From: Corynespora cassiicola | Lineage: Eukaryota; Ascomycota; Dothideomycetes; Pleosporales; Corynesporascaceae | Length of the DNA: 64,000 nucleotides | Reading direction: 5' to 3' | Assembly (NCBI GenBank): GCA_022059125.1 | Contig: JAEUWY010000005.1 | Location: 2,480,001-2,544,000 of the forward strand | In this document: positions 1 to 11,800 of the stretch, piece after piece | Numbering within the stretch: position 1 is the first letter of the stretch | Layout of the letters: every line of letters begins with the position of its first letter | Made by a program: the position numbers and the translations under genes | The notes under the pieces: model-generated | Seen by the model: only the letters and a program-made list of their open reading frames with translations | Database searches by the model: none | What the model was told of the DNA's origin: nothing

Positions 1-302
1 CACCTCGCGTATGCGGTCTAGGTGTTGACCGTCATGCAGAGAAAGGCCGCCTCTGGATCACTCGGGATTCTATCCGCATCCCGCTCGGAGAATCGAGCTT
101 CTTGCACAGAGGAGCAAACTTTTGGAACGCCGGGAGTTCATCCGCATGATGCTCCAAGTATCGACCGTCTCGCGTAGAGAGGCTGATTTCTAGACCACCG
201 GGATTCCACCGACATGGCTCTCCGAGGACAAAGCGTCGTGCATGAAGAAGCAAAACCGAAGACTACCGGGGTCGCGCCCGCGTGGGCTCAGATAAAGCAA
301 GT
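1..302. repeat. Degenerate 68-bp tandem repeat, about 4.4 copies
   Basis: Four consecutive units start at 31, 99, 167 and 235, exactly 68 bp apart. The first 30 bases match the end of a fifth unit. Units share an opening like GTCTTGCATGAAGAAGCAAA, a central CACCGGGATTC and a late CCGCATGGGCTC, but each has many substitutions. A period of 68 is not a multiple of three, so this is not a protein repeat. It looks like an old, decayed satellite or minisatellite. It probably continues left of the window. Confidence 0.75.
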
Positions 303-485
303 ACTTGTCAATTCTCGACGGTGTGCCTCACCCATCCTAGGCGTGTACCCGGCGCACATGGGCTATCTGTTTCGCCACCTCGGGGGCCTGTTCGAGCTGG
401 CCACAGGTGCGGCCACCTCTGTTTTTGCGCGCCCTAAGCATGCCTGCCAATGGCACCGCCGCCCCCGCGGCCAGCCCACGCAAAA

Positions 486-621
486 ACCTTCCATGAAGAG
501 AGCAACCCTGACGACCACCGGAATCGCGCGGCCTCGCGTTCAGATAATCGGGCGTCTTGCATGAAGAAGCAAACTTTCGGACGGCTCGGGACTGCAACGC
601 GAGCTCGCCTTATGGGCTCAA
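486..621. repeat. Two further copies of the 68-bp repeat
   Basis: ATGAAGAGAGCAA at 493 and ATGAAGAAGCAAA at 561 are 68 bp apart. The sequence around them follows the same consensus as the array at 1-302, including ACCACCGG after the first and GGCTCGGGACT after the second. They are out of register with that array, so the 303-485 segment is either a badly decayed part of it or an insertion. I see only weak resemblance in that middle stretch. Confidence 0.6.
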
Positions 622-2086
622 ATGCACGCTGCAACCATGGTTGGAGCATATTGTGGCGACAAGTCACATTGTGGAGACATGGAGAAGGGTAGAGGTGGGC
701 GGTTAAATTTAGAGCGCATGCGGACGGGAAGGCTAAGAGAGTCTCGGCTATGCAGAGCGGGAAGAGCAAGCTGAACTGTTTTGAGACGACATGTCTTGTC
801 CCACTTGAGGCGTCGGAGCGAGTCGGAGGGCGATCAGATGGGGCTCTGTGCTCCACCCCCACGCTCTCGCCCGCCAACTTTATCTCTTATTCCCGCGAGC
901 GTGTGACCCCACCTCCCGCTTGGCGCGCTACCCCGCAGTTCGCAACATCTCCCTGTGCAGCCTCGTCCATCGCACACTTGTACTGCTTTTTGTTACATGC
1001 GAGGGGATAGCAAAGGGTTGTATATATCTTCAAAGGGACTATTTTTGTGAGGACACGTGTCAAATAGCTGTTTGGGCCTTCTTGACGCCTTTCCAAAAGT
1101 ACCCACGCTTTTCTATCTGTGGTGGTGGGATGCGGTGCTTGACAATTTCAGCCCGGCGGGCAGTCTTGTCTGGCCCCCAACAGCAAGCTTTCCATGTTGG
1201 GCATCCAATGTGCACACGGTCAAAAGCGGTGATCTCGAAGACTTTCGACAAGCGTCAGCTCATTGGCCATGCCATCCACGCCATCCCTACAATGCGTGTC
1301 CTGTTACACTTGAAGCAAACGTACGGCCGAAAGCGAAGTCCGAGGTTCTAGACGCATGGGACAGCGGGGTACTGTCGGAACCATCTCCGCATTGAATACT
1401 GCTTGTGCCGCTCTCCGAAAAGCGGAGGCACGGCTAATCAGGTGCCAATCGACGCACTCCAGATGCACCCCACGGTACCCGCAACACAGCGCCTCAACCC
1501 ACGCCTATTTCATGCTAGCTGTGCTACGAACCCCTGAGAAGAACCTCACTCTGACTGGTGGCATACCCATGGATTGAGCCTTGCAGCGGGGCACTTCGGA
1601 ATCGTGCTTGTGCCAATGATTGAGTGTTCCCACATTTGTAACACGCTTGCTAACAGCATGGTTACTCTAGGCGAGGCGGCATCTTGCGGGAAGGATTTTT
1701 CCTCTCTTTTTCTTCTTTTGAAAACTCTTCCTCGCAGTGGGCCTGGGATCAATCATCATGCACGGTGCTCATGCGAGGCCGAAGCCACATCTGGCGTCGA
1801 CGTGGATGATTGGTCTGTAGGCTCACCCGACATCAACACCATGGATATACATTGCCTTGTATGCGACCGTGTACCACTAGTGTCGACGTGATTGCCCCAA
1901 ATAGATGGCGATTCTACAGAACAGAGCCCAGAATCGGTCCCAGTTGTGGTCTATGAAGCAAAAGCAAGGGCAGTTGGAGCATACCTCTTATTGCGTCTTG
2001 GATTGGGTGCCATCACTCTCCTCGGAGCGCATCCGGATGCGATAGAGACCTGGCACTTCTGATTTTGTTAAGACTTACGTATGAAA
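622..2086. other. Intergenic, no gene seen
   Basis: Open frames here are short and mutually overlapping on both strands, with no recognisable domain and no consistent splice signals. The last part (about 1900-2086) is upstream promoter sequence of the gag-like gene. Confidence 0.5.
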
Positions 2087-2090
2087 AGGA

Positions 2091-2097
2091 TATAAGG
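2091..2097 (+). promoter_or_regulatory. TATA box of the gag-like gene
   Basis: GGATATAAGGGCC lies about 115 bp upstream of the ATG at 2210. It is followed by a CA-rich leader with ACCACCATCC and CACTTCACCATC, typical of ascomycete 5' untranslated regions. This suggests a normal RNA polymerase II host-style promoter, not an internal retroelement promoter. Confidence 0.5.
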
Positions 2098-2209
2098 GCC
2101 AGCTTCTCGCACGCTTGAACAACCACCATCCGACATCACTTCACCATCTTCCTCACCTTGATCTTTTCAAACAACTTTGTACGATTTTGAAATCGCAACC
2201 CCTAACACA

Positions 2210-5200
2210 ATGTCTTGCCACAAGCGAAGCCGCGAGTCCGTGAGCCCTCACCCCGAGGGGAATGATCGTAAAAGGATAATGGACGAGTCGGCTCCGGCGT
2301 ACACGGACTACGTCCATGGATCTCTCTGGGACCCGAGCCCAAGCCCGAGCCAGACAGGCAGCTCCAGCGCTGCTTCGCCGACGGCGACCCTACCAAGTGG
2401 CTCGACGCCGGCATCGCCAGCCTCGCCAGCCTCGAGCACGACAAGTGGTAATGTACTCGCGCATGCATCTGAGCCTCTTCTAATAGACATGGCAGCTTCC
2501 CCCACGACTAGTCCTGCTTCAGGGCCGACCACTGCGCTTGCCGTTCGCCCGCTAGCGCAAGGTGGGCTCGCGGCATCCATATGGGCTACTGAGCCAGCTG
2601 GCTTGGTTGCGGCGGCGGGTCCGCCCGCTGCAGGCCCGTCTTCGGCTGGCCCTTCTTCGGCTGGCCCACCTGCTGCCAGCTCGCCCTTGGCTGAATCCTC
2701 GGCGGAAACTCCAATAGATCTTACCATTGGGGAGCCACTTGCAGCTCCCCCACCACCAGTGGAGGAGCAGGTTGTGTATGACCCTGTGCAACTAGAAGCT
2801 GTTGGCCGTTTTCCCTTTTACGCGGTGCGCGTTGGGAGGCGCACAGGAGTTTTTGACTCGTGGCGTAATTGTTATCTAGCCACCCACGCTTTTTCTGGGT
2901 CTCGGTTCCGCGGCTTTTATACATGGGAAGGTGCTATGGCGTACATGCAGCGGCCTGCGCCGCAAAATGGAGGAGGCTGCAAACCCGGCAAATACTCGAA
3001 GAAAGGGCCTCGTCCCGCTAAGGGTTAGAACATATGCTCCGTCGCTCGGTTTGGAAGAAGGCAGCTTTGAGGTCCTCCAGGATCTTTACTGGGTCGTTGC
3101 CTTGGGCCAAAAACTCGACGAGGATGAGAAGAGGAACGCCATGAAGAACAAGGAGCGGTGGGGAAGGGAGAACGGGGTTGTATTCGCCAAAGCCCGGTAC
3201 AGCCAAGGGCAGCTGGTGCTGGCTTTGGAGTCCAAGGAGCAAGCCCTCGCCCTTTGCCGTGTACATGTTCATCTGAGCGTTCATCCGGGCTTCGTCAAGT
3301 AAGTCATGTCAGACTGGCAAGTGCCACCAGCCCATCTAACAGAACCCAGGCCAATAGACGAACGCTCGTTCTGGAGGGAATGCTATCGCTGTGGCGAGCC
3401 AAACCACATGAAGGACGAGTGTCCGCATCGGAGGAACGACCCCGACTACATCCGCTGTCGAAGATGCTCTGGGCGCCATGCCACCGAGCATTGCCGCAGC
3501 CGCGAGCTCGAATGCCCCAACTGCGGGAAGGCACATGAAGCGTGGTCGTTGGACTGCCAAGATCCCGACGTTGTCGACATGCGCAAGCTGTGTGCATTCT
3601 GGAAAGGCCGCGGGGCCCTATGGGCGGCTGGAGAGCTCCTTCCTGAATTCAAACCTCTGAAGAACGCTTCGGCGCGGGCTGGCTCATCCCGAACCGAAGT
3701 CGCCGTGCCGGCCGGTCCCACTAAGCCTGCCCCTGTGCCTGCTATTCCTGCAGGTCCTGCTGTTCCGCATCGAGCCGCAAGCTCAGCAGTTGCACCGGAG
3801 GCTCCTTCCGCGACACCTTCACTGGCCCACGCCGCTGCCCCGCTAACTGCTGCCCCCCATTCTTCGCCAGCCCCGCGCCTTCCTCCTGTTGCCCCTGGGA
3901 CTCGGCCTGCATCTCTCGCAGCTCAAGGAACGACCACTCACTCGCCATCCACTTCGACCGGTGCCCTGCGGACGAAAATAGTAAACTTTCCACTCCTGGG
4001 CTACAATGGTAGTGACGACCCAGCGATTCCGCCGACCACGTCGACTGGTGCCCTGCCGACAAACATATGGAACTTTCCGCTACTGAGCTACGATGACAGT
4101 GACGATCCAGCACGCCCGCCGGTGCCTGTGGGGCTTGATCACGAAGGGTCGGAGCCCGTGAGCATGGATTGGGAGCCGGACTTTGTGCCGCCACGCCCGC
4201 ATCCCAGCTGCGCAGCCGATAGCCTCCCAACACCATCGCAGCCTCCGTCCCAACATGGCCTCCCATCCACATCTTTATTTGCCACATATCCGAAGCCAAC
4301 GAGTCGCTTGCCGGACGTGCGCCCCGTTCCGAGCATAGACCCTATCCTCCTACAGCCTACACCTCCGCAGCCGTCAGCCGGTCCTTCTATAAGAGAATGG
4401 GCGACAGACCAATCCAATGCTCCTCAGGCAATCCGGCCGGAGGGCTACGGGGACCTGAATAGCCCCGATATGCTGGCACTTTTCGGCGCCGGTACAGTGG
4501 AGCTTTACGAGCAGAACACGACCAAGAAGGCTGCAGCCAACAGCTCGTCGTCCGCTGCCGCGGCCACCTGTGACGCACCTTCAAGCTCACATTCAGAGCT
4601 TGAGGAGACTCTAGAGAGCCTTCTAGTGAAATTCCAGGTCCGCAAGCATCCAAGAACGAACACACAATCCGGTGGCGCTTCTCCAGGCACGACACCGCCG
4701 AAAAGGGGACGCGGCCGGCCACGTGGTTCGCGCAACAAGCCCAAGGATACCCAACGACAGACAGTGGCTCACGGCAAAGGCGGAAATGGAAGCAGTCAAG
4801 GGAACACAACTGGGAGGGGCGGTAGAGGTGGCAGAGGCAGCAGTGGCAGAGGCAGCAGAGGTGGCAGAGGCAGCAGAGGGGCCCGAGGAGATAGCAGTGG
4901 CCCACAGCAGTTTGACCAAGGTGGAACATGGATATTCCTCCCACACTTCGTGCCAGTCCAAGGGATGGCGGCGCCTGCGCAGAACAATATGTCAAGCGGC
5001 GGCGGTGGTAGCCGTGGAGGTGGCCATAATGGCGGTGGTCGCAATGGACGAAAGGGATTCAGAGCCCAGAGCGAAGAGCCAATTGGCAGTAATACACGAC
5101 CGGAATGGTCTCGAGCACAGAGTGTGCCGCTTGGTCACAACCCACAGGCGAGGGGAATACGGGCACAGAGTGCGGAGCCACGTGTCCGCGGCGCACAGTG

Positions 5201-5480
5201 GGGAGGGTCATTGGCACAGATCGCGGAGCATGGTATCAGCAGCCTACAGAAGGGGAAAGCTCGAAGGCAGAAGAAACCGTCGCAGAGGTTTACTCCCCCG
5301 GCGCCTCCGATACCGACGATGTCTACGACGCCTACAACGGTCACGGCAGGTGCGACGAAGACGGCACCTATCGTGGTATCATCGGACAACGAGGAGGAAG
5401 TTGATCTGAGCGCCCATAATGTCGACACAGACGATGATGGGGACAACAATGGGGACGACTCGGGTGCAACCAATCACTAG
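2210..5480 (+). CDS. Gag-like nucleic-acid-binding protein: viroplasmin-type domain, CCHC knuckles, AT-hook, RGG/GRG tract
   Basis: Best model joins 2210-2940, 3029-3298 and 3350-5480 (1043 aa); all phases agree. Intron 2 (51 nt) has a GTAAGT donor, CTAAC branch point and CCCAG acceptor and removes an in-frame TAA. Intron 1 (88 nt, GTACAT donor, GGTTAG acceptor) is weaker. Domains in order: a Ser/Pro/Ala-rich start; near residues 205-240 a segment resembling the Cauli_VI/RNase H1 N-terminal fold (FYAVRVGRRTGVFDSW); a gag-like segment; three zinc knuckles from CYRCGEPNHMKDEC to CPNCGKAHEAWSLDC, the LINE ORF1 pattern; a Pro-rich region; an AT-hook (RGRPRGSRNKPK); a Gly/Arg-rich tract with GRGG and SRGG units; repeated RAQS motifs; an acidic tail. 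No reverse transcriptase or endonuclease lies within 1.4 kb downstream. Its function is unknown; binding to RNA or RNA-DNA hybrids is inference. The alternative is a decayed LINE ORF1 with a frameshift and a stop. Confidence 0.6.
3948..4125 (+). repeat. Internal duplication in the gag-like gene
   Basis: Two successive protein segments of about 30 residues share STGAL, then NFPLL, then SDDPA, encoded near 3957-4027 and 4044-4116. They lie in the otherwise low-complexity Pro-rich region. Their conservation relative to the flanks suggests a short linear motif was duplicated, perhaps a protein-binding site. Confidence 0.6.
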
Positions 5481-6863
5481 GATAGAGAACACCATGGCGA
5501 AGGTAACGTCGCAAGTAGCAATTACAACAATTTCTGTAGCAACGCAGCATGAATATATAAACATGTGCTATTCCCTTCGAGATGAAAAAACCATACCGTG
5601 ATGCAAATTTTCTGGTTCCGACTCAGGCGTGATTGCTGTGGCAGATGCTGGGATGGTTGGAAGCCAGGACGGTCGGGACGGAGCTACCTTGTTCCGGGTA
5701 TGTTCGCTGATGTGCCTCGCAAGAACGCCAAGCGTCACCATCCATGGATTGGCTGGAAATCCAGACACACCTTACCTACCTGGGCAGTCCTGATAGAAAG
5801 AAGTTGATCCCCGCTCAGGTGCGAGATTCGCTGGTACGACCAAGGCCCCTCGAGCGCTGCACGTGTGCCGTCACTCTGCACGGGAAAAAGCCCCTTGCGG
5901 CGTTTCCAACAACCTTGGAACTCGCGACTACGCCCCGAATGAGGAACTCCACGATCCTGCTACTCCATTGACTCACGACGACCTTGTTCCACCAACCAGA
6001 AACTCCCTTGTTGCGAGCTTCATTTCCCCCGCCCACTCTTCCAGCATAGCCTCAGGCTGCGCCCTTGGCCCGTATCCCAATACGAATCGGAACGAGTCGG
6101 CCTCTATACTCACCTCGTTAGGCCACGCCGTATGACGACAAACACGAGCGTCGCGGGCATGCAAGGGGGAAAGGCATCCCACCAGCGTGCCTGACGCCGC
6201 GTGCAGGGCGAAGGCCGCAGGGTTGTAGGGCTGGACACACCACTTGGCGGGCTTAGTTAGGATGCATAAGCTTTGAGTCAAATGGGACTTCTAACGCTGC
6301 CTCCACCCGGGCGAAAGTTTCCCCACCGTCTTATCGTGTCGCGTATCGATAGCCAGATAGCATGCGCTCGCCCCCTGGAGTGGCTGCATGCGAACCGGTA
6401 CCTGACGATGCCGTCGAGCGGAGAATTTGGCTGACTGCGGAGAGCAATCAGGAGAGGGCGCTTGGGCGGAGCCGTGCCGTGGGAGCCAGGCGGCGCTGCT
6501 GCAACGATCCGCCGGTGGGATTCGCTACCCGGGGGTGGCAGGGTCTTCCGGGGGAAGCTAGGGTCTGGGCCGCGGTCTGGCGGGCGCTGCGCGTGCGTAG
6601 CGTAGGTACAAGGTCAGATCATCGCCCGGGCTGTGATCAGTCAGGCTGGCCGGCTGTCAGCAGCACCGCCGCCTCCAGCTTTCGTCCTGTCTGTCCTCCG
6701 TCAACCATCGTGGGCTGCTCCCTCTGACGCGACGTTGCCGGAGTCAGAGTTCCCTTGATCGTACACCAAGCTTCCCTTCTTTCCTGCTCCTTGGTCCAAC
6801 CTCTCCGTCTTTGCCCATCGTATGCCGCGCCGGCCTCCGGGAAGAGCTCAGTCGCAGTAGAAG
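5481..6863. other. Intergenic, no gene seen
   Basis: This is 1.4 kb between the gag-like gene and the nucleotide-sugar transporter. I looked for reverse transcriptase, endonuclease or RNase H motifs on both strands and found none. Short open frames are incoherent. The last 200 bp is pyrimidine-rich and probably the transporter promoter and leader. Confidence 0.5.
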
Positions 6864-8528
6864 ATGGCAGGAAACAGAGGCGCGACGCTCGCGGGCGTGC
6901 CTCTGAAGCACCTCTCTCTGATCACAGTACGCAACGTCCCCTTCCCAGCTGCTTTTCCCCTCCGTCCGAGGGGTGGTCCGGGAAAAAAAGAAACATCACT
7001 GACGTACCGCGATTTCCAGCTCACCTTCCAGAATTCGGCCCTCATACTGGTACAGACCCCGCCGCTCACCCCACGCGACACTGTGAACACTGCGACCATG
7101 CCTCCCACCCCCGAAACCGCGCCGCATACGTTCGTCCCTCGTTTGCTAATAACTCGCGCCATGTGTAGATTATGCGATACTCGCGGATAATGCCCCTCGT
7201 GAACGGGCACCGATACCACACGTCTACGTCCGTCTTCCTCAACGAGGTCATCAAGCTCTCCATCAGCCTCTCCATGGCGCTGTACGACCTCTCGACCAAG
7301 CTACCCCCTAACACGACGGCCCTCGCCCTCTTCCAAAACCTTTTCTCCGCCGTCTTCACAGACGAGTCGTGGAAGCTCGCCATCCCCGCTGCCCTCTACA
7401 CGCTGCAGAACACGCTGCAGTACGTCGCCGTCAGTAACCTCGATGCCGCCACCTTCCAGGTCACATACCAGCTGAAGATCCTCACCACGGCCATCTTCAG
7501 CGTCATGCTGCTGGGCCGCTCGCTGTCGAGCCGCCGCTGGCTCAGCCTGCTGCTCCTCGTCCTGGGCGTCAGCATCGTGCAGTTCCCGCAGCACGCGAGT
7601 GAACCCACGGGCCTCGACGCTCTCAAGACGCTCCATGAGCGCCGGGCCTGGCCCCGCTCGCTGGACGCCCTGCGCGACGTTGGGACCCGCGCCGCAGCCC
7701 AGGTTGTGCGCCGCTCGGCCACGTACGAGGGCATCGAGGAGGACGTGGCGCTGCAGACGCCGCAGGTCAACTCCTCGGTCGGCCTCGCAGCCGTGCTGGT
7801 CGCGTGCGCGCTGTCCGGATTAGCGGGCGTGTCTTTCGAAAAGGTGCTCAAAGAGTCGCCGGCCAAGAACGCGAGCCTGTGGGTGCGCAACTGCCAGCTC
7901 TCCTTCTGGAGCCTGTTCCCCGCGCTCTTCCTGGGAGTCATCTGGAAGGACGGCGAGGTGATTGCACGGACGGGCTTCTTCGCGGGCTACAACTACGTCG
8001 TATGGGCCGCCATCACGTTTCAGGCGCTCGGCGGCGTCATCGTGGCCCTCGTCATCAATTACGCGGACAACATTGCGAAGAATTTCGCCACGTCCATTTC
8101 CATCATCATCAGCTGTCTGGCTTCCGTCTTCTTCTTCGACTTTCAAATTTCCTTCTCGGTGAGCTACATTCCAAACCCACCCCTCACCGTTTCTGCCCAT
8201 CGTCTCCCCCTTTCCGATCTTCGGCCATAGAATCCAAGTTTGAATGCTGATGGGAGCTACGCAGTACCTCCTCGGCACCTCGGTCGTCATCTTCGCGACG
8301 TACCTCTACAGCAGCGCGGATCGCACCTTGCCATCTCCCGTCCGCATCGTCGATTACGAGAAGACTACCATTGGGGGTTACAGCGATGAGGTATCTCCCG
8401 GCATGCTGGCCAAGACGCCGCTCAGGGCTGAGGCTATGAGTTCCAGTCGGCCTGGTACTCCTACCTTGGAGAGGCAGGCGTATAAGAAGGATGGGGAGAG
8501 GAAGATGTATGATAAGAGGGATGCGTAG
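6864..8528 (+). CDS. UDP-galactose transporter, SLC35A / nucleotide-sugar transporter family
   Basis: Exons are 6864-6926, 7020-7049, 7169-8158 and 8265-8528 (448 aa). The spliced start reads KHLSLIT, then LTFQNSALIL, then IMRYSRIMP, a signature run of the family, which fixes the 30-nt second exon. About ten hydrophobic helices follow. NSALILIMRYSR, the KLSISL stretch, LQYVAVSNLDAATFQVTYQ and SGLAGVSFEKVLKES are typical of fungal UDP-galactose/UDP-GlcNAc transporters such as S. pombe Gms1. The protein would exchange UDP-galactose for UMP across the Golgi membrane and supply galactosylation and galactofuranose pathways. Substrate specificity within the family cannot be read from the sequence. 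The hydrophilic C-terminus (about the last 70 residues) is expected to be cytosolic. A loop near residue 170-210 is longer than in animal homologues. Confidence 0.9.
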
Positions 8529-8890
8529 GTGGTATTTGGTCTTTGGGGGTGGGGCGAGAGGAAAGGGGAAGGAAGAGATGTGTTGGGTATTGGACTGGGG
8601 TTGGGATTGGAAAAGTGGTTGTTTTTTTTTTTTTTAACTTGGTTTCGAGATTCCCACGGTGGCATTTTGATGGGTTTAGAGTGGCGTTTTGGATAGGGTC
8701 AGTGAGAAAAGGTATCGTTTTTGTTGACGAGAGAAGTTGGAGATTCGGGCTGTTTGTGATGTGCTATGCGGAAGTGTCGAGAAGGAGATTGGTGCAATTG
8801 CTGGCGATTACGAGCCTGTTTGATATTACGGTGCAAAAAAGACTGATATTCATGAGTAGAAGGATTCCAATGCGTGCTTGACCTCACTGA
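8529..8890. other. 3' flank of the transporter gene
   Basis: GT-rich sequence with a run of 15 Ts near 8621-8635. No coding signal is seen; this is probably the 3' untranslated region and terminator of the upstream gene. Confidence 0.4.
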
Positions 8891-11800
8891 ATCATGACAA
8901 GATCAGCATTGCACGTTTGTGGCTGCCTGAGGGCATGTCCCTTGATAGGGATGATTCTGGTGTGACGCGTATCCATCCATTCCTGCCACCATCACTGCCT
9001 AATATCAAGGCGAAAACCCAGAGATTTGCTTCTTTGGGCAAATATATTTAATGCATCACCCATACTCTTCAACTCTATAACCTCTGCGAGCAGTGAGGTG
9101 GTGGTGAAATGGCACTGCTATCAGATGGTATGTGCAATGGCTAGTAGTGTGGCGAGGTCCCCAAAGTTCACTAGAACCCGTTATGGCCTTCTTTCCAGCC
9201 AATGCGTAGTGTACAAATATTCTACTCTTTAACCCGAAATCATAGTCATAAAATAAAGCTAAAAATTGCAGAAGTTAGTATCTATGCATCCTAAAAGCGT
9301 GGTCGCAACATGAGATCTATCGTCAGTCAAGAATCTATATCTCTACACGCACTAAATCATGGACACTGTCTTTTTTTATCAGGACATTGTCTTTTTTTAT
9401 CAGGACATTGTCTTCTGTTTTGTTATGTCTAGAGATGCTACCATTCAATGCAAAGGGTTGTTTAGAATATTGATACCAGACACCGTGGTTGTGTTTATGT
9501 GCCTATCAAGCGGTCCATCAGGTCTGCTTCTTTATAATTACCCTCTACCTAGGCAGTGCTGGATATCATTGGAGTGAATGTTCATGGTAAAATTTTCTTA
9601 GTGTCATCATATGGATATTCACCCTCCTTCAATCTTGGAGGGTTAGAATCCATCAGACCATCTTTCCAGAACACAATTAGTGCAATAAGCTGAACTTGAG
9701 AAATTTTCGTTTCCTTGGAATGTTTGCCTTCTGAGGAAACAAATATGATGGCTTCTTTGACGGGTGACTTCCAGTTTAACCTCAATGTTGAATCTGCCAT
9801 TGATCTTTTCCTCTCAAGATCTTCATAACCAAGTCCGCGCACATTAGTACCCTCTTAAAAGCTTAAATGGTAGGTTTCGTTTTGTATCTCTGGGAAAATC
9901 CGGTATATATCAAAATTCTAAAGACAGTAGACGTTTTCACAGCTAATTAATTCTTAAAAATATTGATCGCTGAAAGATCACTCATAATTAAATGTTGGAT
10001 CTGTTTTCCGAAACCACTGATTCTCTGCAAAATAGCCAAGCATGAACCTGCGCTAAACCAACAAGTTGTTGCTTATCTGTATTTATTCGCAATATTATGT
10101 AGCTTAAACAAGCTGTAGCTTTATCGTGCGTACCAGGTGTGTTTGAAAGAAGTCTTTGCGCCCAAAATTCTGCTACTCATATTCGATGACCAGTTGGATA
10201 CCTCAGTAAGTATTATTTCGACAGCAATACAGTCAATAAATCAGATTCTAGAACGTGCATAATCAATAGCAACCACTTCCATCCAGTTTGATGAACAGAG
10301 ACCGGCTTGATACACAGCTGAGCTATGCCAAACCAGGCACTGCCGCGGAGATGCTCCTCCTGGATTTGCAACGAACAGCAGGTTTTGATTTAATATTCAG
10401 AAACCAGTTTCATTGAGTATTCAAATGAGCCAGGATTCTTAACCCGGATATTCATAGGTATATTGGTGGGTGTTTCATCAATGAGTAATTAACTTGCAAC
10501 ATTGCTACCTTATTAGCTTTAAACAGATCTTTTTGAAAAATTGATCAGATAAATGACACCAATCTACCTAATTTGATCACTTGCAACATAATTTGCAGGT
10601 TCTAACCGTCACTAGATGCGGTTAGAAAATTTTGTACGGATGAAAGCTGTTGACCATTAGACAAAAACCTTTGCTTGATTAACCTTCCATATGACATGGT
10701 GCTTCATTGCCCACCCTGAGAGATCTCATAGATGCTGGTCCATTTTAGGGCCGTGAGTTTCAACGTGAATGACCAAATTTATGACTTTATGATCTATGCC
10801 CTGGGACTATGCAAAATACCATTCTGCTTCCTTTGCAATCAATACACTGATGATAGGAAACTATTCATTCCCAGGTAGCTCCGGCGGGATAAATTTCAGA
10901 ACTATCATGTTGCTGATGGAGAGAGCACAGTTACCTTGAGAAACTTTAATAGACCTCCCATTCTCTGCATCTTGGACTATAGCAATGACCGGCTGCTCTC
11001 TCATTATAGCTTTCCCGTAATTACATCATCTCTTGGATTGCAATTGTACATTATAACTAATCTAATCCATCGAGCTTTGCACCCGAACATTGATATATTT
11101 CAGTTAGATAAAACTATACAAAAATTGTTTCATAAATAAATCTATACCTGTGTAAATTGTAGCACGTTTATCTTTAGAATAGGGCTACGCCTTTTCGTAT
11201 CAATCTGATATACCTCAAAGAAGTGATACCTGAGGCAAATGGCCTGCTTTTAAAGCCTGAGTTTATGGTTGTTCTGCCGACGTTTGAACTGTGTAGAAAT
11301 TTATAGCATTTCTAGCTAAGCTATTAACGTTTATTCTAGTAATAAGATTCGCGATATTTTCTGTAAATAAGTAACTTTTTTATAAGGATAGCGGGCTTTC
11401 TATATGATATAGGCTTTCGACTGCGCGAATAATAGAGTAGCCAAGCATATTTTGGTGATTAAAATAGCAGACAGAGATACTATAGAGGGCTCAGATAAAG
11501 TTCCATGCCAAGTTTGGAATCGTGCTGGTCTCTTGGTGGTAGACCTAGTTTTGTTGCAGATGAATTACCTATGCCTAGAGCGTTCGCTCATATCGTTCAA
11601 TCAAAGGGAGGCGTAATTATGATGTGCAAGAAAAATGTACAAGCTTACTCATTGAAAGTCGGATGAAAGAAAAAAGTACGAATTCGCGATGCGCTGGGGA
11701 GGGGGAGAGCCGGCGTAATGGCAACCGGGATATGCTATTTCACAAGCAAATTTAATCCTAATGTCCCCCGAAATTCATCTATTAGCCAATATAGATCATG

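Noticed and set aside
2931..3302. Separate small gene for the middle frame of the gag-like locus
   Set aside because: Splice signals on both sides and matching phases join it to the flanking frames; alone it has no good start context.
5481..6863. Reverse transcriptase remnant downstream of the gag-like gene
   Set aside because: No FADD/YADD, endonuclease or RNase H motif could be found in any frame by eye.
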